From the NCBI GenBank assembly GCA_003156495.1, contig PMHC01000138.1:1-9962 (forward strand): 9,962 nt of DNA, written 5' to 3'. Below, one piece after another: positions 6,845 to 9,962 of the stretch (position 1 is the stretch's first letter; each line of letters starts with the position of its first letter). The translations under genes and the position numbers were made by a program. The notes beneath the pieces are model-generated. The model was not told where the DNA came from. It did no database searches and worked only from the letters and a program-made list of their open reading frames with translations. This DNA comes from Acidobacteriaceae bacterium (GTDB taxonomy: Bacteria > Acidobacteriota > Terriglobia > Terriglobales > Acidobacteriaceae).

Positions 6845-6873
6845 GCTTCGAGAATACCGCGAGCCTGCCGGAG

Positions 6874-8190
6874 TTACCGCGGTGGAAATGCCGCCGGAAT
6901 CTCGATCTCGACCGAAGTTCCCCGCCCCGGATTGCTGGTCACCTTGAAGCGGGCCTGCTTGCCGTAGAGGACTTCGAGTCGCTCCTGCACATTCTTCATG
7001 CCGATGCCGGCGCCCGTCCGCCGCAGCGACGAGGCTGGCCGCTCGCCCATGCCCACGCCGTCGTCGGCCACCTCAATCAGCAGCCGGTCGCCTTCCAGAC
7101 GGCTGCGCAGCGTAATGGTGCCGCCGTTGATGCGCGGCTCCAGACCGTGCTTGATGCTGTTTTCGATCAGCGGCTGCAGCAGAATGCTGGGCACCGGCAG
7201 ATCGAGCGTGCGCGGATCGATTTCCTTGGCCACGCGCAGCTTGTCGGCGCCAAAGCGCACCACCTCGATGTCGAGATAGTCGTCGGTAAACTTCAACTCG
7301 TCGCGCAGCGGCACGTAGGTATCGTGCTCCTTAAGCAGCGCGCGAAGAATGTTGGCCAGCTTGACGGTCATCTTGCGCGCCAGTTCCGGTTTGCTGCGCA
7401 CCAGCGAGGCCACCGAGTTCAGCGTGTTGAAGAGAAAGTGCGGATTGATCTGCCGCTGCAGCGCGTCGAGCCGCGCCTCAAGCAGCAGCCGCTTCTGCTC
7501 CTCCAGCGACATCTCCAGCCGCAGCGTGTTCCAAACCTTCAGCGCGATGCCGACCACGATGGGCGCGCTCAGCCAGACCAGCGCCTGCAACCACAGCGCT
7601 CCGGCGACCAGCGCGAAGAGCCTGTGCGGAAAAGCACGCGCGATCCAGTCGCGTGCCATCTCCATGGCCGCGATCAGCACCAATAGAAAAATCTGCCGGT
7701 CGACCCGCGGCTGAATCAGGTTGCGGCGCACCCAGCGGTAAAGGCTGAGATCGATAAAAGGCGTGAATGACCAGACCTCATCCTTTTCGACAAAGCGGCC
7801 GACCGTGCCCGCGGCCAGCCCTACGATCATGTTGAAGGGCAGCGCCAAATACTCGTGATGCAAAACGGCGGGAACAGACAAAACCGCGCCGCTCAAAATC
7901 GCCCAGCCGGGCCCCACAAGCAAACCGAGCAACACTACCGTTTCGTAGGAGATGTCGGCGGCCAAAAAATTCGGCACCACCAGACGCACCCAGACGCCCA
8001 GCGTGAGCGGCACCAGAAAGAAGGCCAGCAGTTCCAAGGTCTGCGCGGGGCTGCGTTTTTCCGCGAAGAAGAGCCGGCGAAAGCCCGATGCGCGCGCCAG
8101 AATGCTGGCCACCGAGGCCACGACGCCCAGTTTGACCAACAGCGTGATGAGCAGCAGCTTATCCGTCACAGAATCAATGTATCGCGCCAC
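6874..8190 (-). CDS. LytS/YehU-family sensor histidine kinase
   Basis: A 438-residue membrane sensor kinase. Residues 1-220 hold about six hydrophobic helices. The stretch around 85-135 (GPGWAILSGAVLSV, FNMIVGLAAGTVGRF) resembles the 5TMR-LYT sensor region. A short linker helix (about 222-245) leads to the His_kinase domain (PF06580), with QINPHFLFNTLN and phospho-acceptor H251. The HATPase domain has the N box LIENSIKHGL (N343), G1 DDGVGM (377-381) and G2 GIGMKN (395-400). Family members sense cell-envelope or metabolite signals and phosphorylate LytTR-type response regulators. No such regulator gene is in the window, so the partner must be elsewhere. The start is a GTG (8188-8190) with only a weak AGCGG upstream; another upstream start is possible because the frame stays open. 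It is followed closely by the WalJ-like gene and is divergent from ribA. Confidence 0.93.
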   Translation of the reverse strand: MARYIDSVTDKLLLITLLVKLGVVASVASILARASGFRRLFFAEKRSPAQTLELLAFFLVPLTLGVWVRLVVPNFLAADISYETVVLLGLLVGPGWAILSGAVLSVPAVLHHEYLALPFNMIVGLAAGTVGRFVEKDEVWSFTPFIDLSLYRWVRRNLIQPRVDRQIFLLVLIAAMEMARDWIARAFPHRLFALVAGALWLQALVWLSAPIVVGIALKVWNTLRLEMSLEEQKRLLLEARLDALQRQINPHFLFNTLNSVASLVRSKPELARKMTVKLANILRALLKEHDTYVPLRDELKFTDDYLDIEVVRFGADKLRVAKEIDPRTLDLPVPSILLQPLIENSIKHGLEPRINGGTITLRSRLEGDRLLIEVADDGVGMGERPASSLRRTGAGIGMKNVQERLEVLYGKQARFKVTSNPGRGTSVEIEIPAAFPPR

Positions 8191-8241
8191 GCCGCTACAG
8201 ATCGAATGAGACGCCGCTCCAACGCGCAGCCAACCAGCCGA

Positions 8242-8247
8242 TAAAAT
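8242..8247 (+). promoter_or_regulatory. Candidate -10 element of ribA
   Basis: TAAAAT, five of six matches to the -10 consensus, lies in a short AT-rich island of an otherwise GC-rich 63-bp divergent gap. It ends 6 bp before the ribA ATG. No recognisable -35 is found 16-18 bp upstream. If used, transcription would start at about the ATG, giving a leaderless mRNA, or a short leader if a GTG at 8269 is the true start. Confidence 0.35.
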
Positions 8248-8253
8248 AGAAAT

Positions 8254-8901
8254 ATGGGATTGGAAAACGTGAAAAAAATCGCCGAAGCCGACTTCCCCAC
8301 GCGTTGGGGCGCCTTCCGGATTCTAGGTTTCGAAGGCAAGCGCACGGCGGGGAAAAAGGGCTGCCAGCCATGCAAGACCGAGGGCCTGGTGGCTCTGGTG
8401 ATGGGCGACGTGCACGCCGCGCCGCCGCTGGTGCGCATTCACTCGCAATGCCTTACCGGCGACGTTTTCGGCTCGCTGCGTTGCGACTGCCGTCTGCAAC
8501 TGGAGCTGGCGCTAAAAAAAATCTCCGCTGAGGGCGCGGGCATTCTGCTTTACGAACAGCAGGAGGGTCGCGGCATCGGGCTGATGGCCAAGCTCCGCGC
8601 CTACGAATTGCAAGACCATGGCCGGGACACAGTCGAAGCCAACGAAGAGCTGGGCTACGCCGCCGACTGCCGTGGCTACGAGATGCCGGCCGCCGTGCTC
8701 AAACTGCTCAACGTTGATGCCATTCGCCTGATGACCAACAATCCCGACAAGGTGAACGCCATGGAAGCGGCTGGAATCAAGGTCGTCGAGCGCGTTTCGG
8801 CCGAAGTGCCGTCGCAAAAGACCTTCGCCGCCTATGTCCGCACCAAACAGAAAAAGATGGGGCACATCGCCGACCGGCCAGAGGATTTGCGACCGGCGTA
8901 A
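8254..8901 (+). CDS. ribA: GTP cyclohydrolase II
   Basis: First committed step of riboflavin synthesis: it opens the imidazole ring of GTP and releases formate and pyrophosphate to give a diamino-pyrimidinone phosphate, in the cytoplasm. Zinc ligands C66, C77 and C79 lie in HSQCLTGDVFGSLRCDCR. YEQQEGRGIGLMAKLRAYELQD (about 100-121), DTVEAN, LGYAADCR (about 133-140) and RLMTNNPDKV (about 158-167) are the GTP-binding and catalytic segments. At 215 residues it is a stand-alone enzyme, not the RibBA fusion. A loop after GFEG is about nine residues longer than in the E. coli enzyme and has C37-x2-C40. No Shine-Dalgarno precedes the ATG at 8254. A GTG at 8269 would give MKKIAEADFPTRWG, close to the E. 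coli N-terminus. No FMN riboswitch fits in the 63-bp gap. Confidence 0.95.
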   Translation: MGLENVKKIAEADFPTRWGAFRILGFEGKRTAGKKGCQPCKTEGLVALVMGDVHAAPPLVRIHSQCLTGDVFGSLRCDCRLQLELALKKISAEGAGILLYEQQEGRGIGLMAKLRAYELQDHGRDTVEANEELGYAADCRGYEMPAAVLKLLNVDAIRLMTNNPDKVNAMEAAGIKVVERVSAEVPSQKTFAAYVRTKQKKMGHIADRPEDLRPA

Positions 8902-8954
8902 AGCGGGTTCTTCTCCTGCGCGGAAAATCCGGGGTTGAAACAACCGACGGCCGC

Positions 8955-9383
8955 TCAAGCGGAAAATTGCCGCAGGAATTGCGCCGGCGGCAAAATGGCG
9001 ATTCCACGCCAGGGATCGAGGACGAGTAAATCTTGATCGCTGCTAACGAGTATGTCCGCGTGCGCCGTCATGCAGAGCGCGAGAAAGATATCGTCTTTCG
9101 CATCCCGGCAGAAACCGCGGACTTCGTCGAGCGCCTTCCCCGGTACGAAACATGGCAACGCATCCCGCCGAAGCTTATAGACAAACTCCATGCGGGAGTC
9201 GAGACGCACATACCGATCGAACTTCTTTAGCCGCAGCACTCGTTCCAGTTCTGCCAGCGTTTCCGTGGAAACATAGAGCTGATAAAACAGGATGGCAAAT
9301 TGGAGAGCCTGCTCCGGAATCGACGCCGGACGACGCGCCGCGCTAACCAGCGTGCTGGTGTCGAAAACCACCCGCAAGCTCAT
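8955..9383 (-). CDS. PIN-domain toxin (COG1569-type) of type II toxin-antitoxin pair
   Basis: A 142-residue PIN-domain ribonuclease, toxin of a pair with the upstream Phd-like antitoxin. The acidic metal-binding residues expected for the fold are present: D8 in VVFDTSTLVSAA, E45 in TETLAELERVL, D97/D98 in CRDAKDDIFLALC, and D116/D118 in VSSDQDLLVLDPW. The CRDAKDD...LVSSDQDLL pattern is typical of the 'putative toxin-antitoxin toxin component, PIN family' group. It cleaves RNA when free; the target cannot be told from sequence. Its ATG overlaps the antitoxin stop as ATGA, so translation is coupled. It converges on ribA, with 53 bp between the stop codons and no strong terminator there. Confidence 0.9.
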   Translation of the reverse strand: MSLRVVFDTSTLVSAARRPASIPEQALQFAILFYQLYVSTETLAELERVLRLKKFDRYVRLDSRMEFVYKLRRDALPCFVPGKALDEVRGFCRDAKDDIFLALCMTAHADILVSSDQDLLVLDPWRGIAILPPAQFLRQFSA

Positions 9384-9658
9384 CGCAGATCATGAACCAT
9401 GCGATTGACCTCTTCATCGGTCAGGGCCGCAGCCGCCGGCGTCATGCTCTTTTTTGCCTTTTTCCGCCAGGCGTCCCAATCGGCAGCGAGTTTCCTGTGC
9501 CGCCTTTCCTGGATTTCCAGCAGGTCGTCCATATTCTCGGCGGAAACGATCAAAGCGGCAGGCCGGCCGTGACGCGTAATCACAACCGGCTCCCGCTGCA
9601 CGGTATCCAGCAAGAGTCCGAACTGTTTCTGCGCCTCGGCGGAAGTTTTGGTCAGCAT
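9380..9658 (-). CDS. Phd/YefM-family antitoxin
   Basis: A 92-residue antitoxin. The N-terminal Phd/YefM DNA-binding part is clear: SAEAQKQFGLLLDTVQREPV, then VITRHGRPAALIVSAENMDDL. The C-terminal half (about 50-92) is a charged helical tail with WDAWRKKAKK and LTDEEVNRMVHDL that should wrap the PIN toxin. It is expected to repress its own promoter. The start codon is preceded on the - strand by AGGGGGGGGGAACC, so the Shine-Dalgarno is a run of nine G. The pair has antitoxin first, the common order for Phd-type modules. Confidence 0.9.
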   Translation of the reverse strand: MLTKTSAEAQKQFGLLLDTVQREPVVITRHGRPAALIVSAENMDDLLEIQERRHRKLAADWDAWRKKAKKSMTPAAAALTDEEVNRMVHDLR

Positions 9659-9662
9659 GGTT

Positions 9663-9671
9663 CCCCCCCCC
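9663..9671 (-). promoter_or_regulatory. Homopolymeric G9 tract forming the antitoxin ribosome binding site
   Basis: Nine C on the + strand, that is nine G on the - strand, lie 4 nt before the antitoxin ATG (9658). They are the only purine-rich Shine-Dalgarno candidate for this gene. Tract length sets the strength and spacing of the site. A weak inverted repeat, TGAAT/ATTCA (9672-9688), adjoins it. Confidence 0.7.
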
Positions 9672-9724
9672 TGAATCGCTCCAATTCAAGAATAGCTAAA
9701 TTAGGCAATTTCCAGAGCATACTT

Positions 9725-9760
9725 TTCCCGGTCTGTCCGCCGCGGCGGACGGACCGGGAA
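9725..9760. repeat. 36-nt near-perfect palindrome
   Basis: Arms 9725-9742 and 9743-9760 are complementary except for one T/G position (9734/9751). The core is the 16-bp perfect palindrome GTCCGCCGCGGCGGAC. There is no central loop. It lies 19 bp after the stop of the kinase gene (read on the - strand) and 66 bp before the antitoxin start. No T-tract follows on either strand, so it is not a standard terminator. It could be a terminator without a U-tail, an mRNA 3' stabiliser or a repeat-family palindrome. Confidence 0.85.
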
Positions 9761-9779
9761 CACCAAAAATCAAGCAAAA

Positions 9780-9962
9780 CTAGTTCGCGTTCTTCACCCT
9801 GACCACGGTGATTTTTTCAAAGCCCTCTTCGAATACGGGCGGCTTCAGCCTTTCGGCCATCTTGCGCATGATCTCTTCGCTGACCGAGCGATCGCGCTGG
9901 CGGTTGCGATCAAGGCAGACTTCGAGCGGCACATCGAAAAAGACCGCCTGCACCTCGTAGCC
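9780..9962 (-). CDS. P-loop kinase / AAA-family ATPase, C-terminal part (partial)
   Basis: The frame is open from the window edge to TAG at 9782-9780, giving the last 60 residues. They include YEVQAVFFDVPLEVCLDRN, RQRDRSVSEEIMRKMAERL and KPPVFEEGFEKITVVRV. This matches the C-terminal half of predicted P-loop kinases related to the kinase domain of T4 polynucleotide kinase and zeta-type kinases (AAA_33). The strand FFDVP leads into a lid helix with RNRQRDR supplying arginines, and KPPVFEEGF is typical of the end of the domain. The Walker A motif lies outside the window, so substrate and completeness are unknown. Confidence 0.75.
   Translation of the reverse strand, partial: GYEVQAVFFDVPLEVCLDRNRQRDRSVSEEIMRKMAERLKPPVFEEGFEKITVVRVKNAN

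Noticed and set aside
7147..7686. + strand open frame rich in Gln, Arg and Leu within the kinase gene
   Set aside because: It is antisense to conserved His-kinase motifs and its composition is typical of reverse-frame artefacts.
8166..8438. - strand open frame over the ribA start and the divergent gap
   Set aside because: It overlaps both ribA and the kinase start in another frame and shows no family resemblance.
8933..8962. Small inverted repeats GGTTG/CAACC and CCGCT/AGCGG between ribA and the PIN gene
   Set aside because: Five-bp stems without a T-tract; expected by chance in GC-rich DNA.

Overview
The window is about 10 kb of GC-rich bacterial chromosome, densely packed with short intergenic gaps. 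The lineage is inferred, not shown. The mix of an eno/gpmI glycolytic neighbourhood, a LytS-type kinase beside a WalJ-type metallo-hydrolase, a stand-alone GTP cyclohydrolase II and two type II toxin-antitoxin pairs would fit a soil-type Acidobacteriota or a similar GC-rich Gram-negative. No rRNA, tRNA, CRISPR array, insertion sequence or phage gene was found.

Left part (1-3545, + strand): the last codons of enolase (eno) with a strong terminator, an exported AmpH/class C-type serine hydrolase with a long lysine/alanine/arginine-rich tail, and gpmI, the cofactor-independent phosphoglycerate mutase, which ends in a perfect 14-bp terminator stem. Eno and GpmI catalyse consecutive steps of lower glycolysis. 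Each has its own terminator or gap, so this is a neighbourhood rather than one clear operon.

Middle part (3568-5634): a HigB/RelE-like toxin and XRE antitoxin pair on the - strand, with a palindrome lying inside its candidate promoter. Divergent from it is a membrane-anchored NTF2/SnoaL-like protein. Convergent to that protein is a small two-helix membrane protein with an anti-sigma-type zinc-binding motif.

Right-centre (5858-8901): a - strand pair made of a LytS/YehU-family sensor histidine kinase and, 29 bp downstream, a WalJ/YycJ-type metallo-beta-lactamase-fold protein with an extra charged insertion. Divergent from the kinase is ribA (GTP cyclohydrolase II, riboflavin pathway).

Right end (8955-9962, - strand): a Phd/YefM antitoxin and PIN-domain toxin joined by an ATGA overlap, with a nine-G tract forming the antitoxin's ribosome binding site. 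Beyond it are a 36-nt near-perfect palindrome and the C-terminal part of a P-loop kinase that runs off the window.

Most of the window is ordinary housekeeping and accessory sequence. I do not see a clear new multi-gene system. The best second looks are the homopolymeric G tract at the antitoxin start, the LytS-WalJ pairing with the odd WalJ insertion, the polycationic tail of the exported hydrolase, and the palindrome at 9725-9760.
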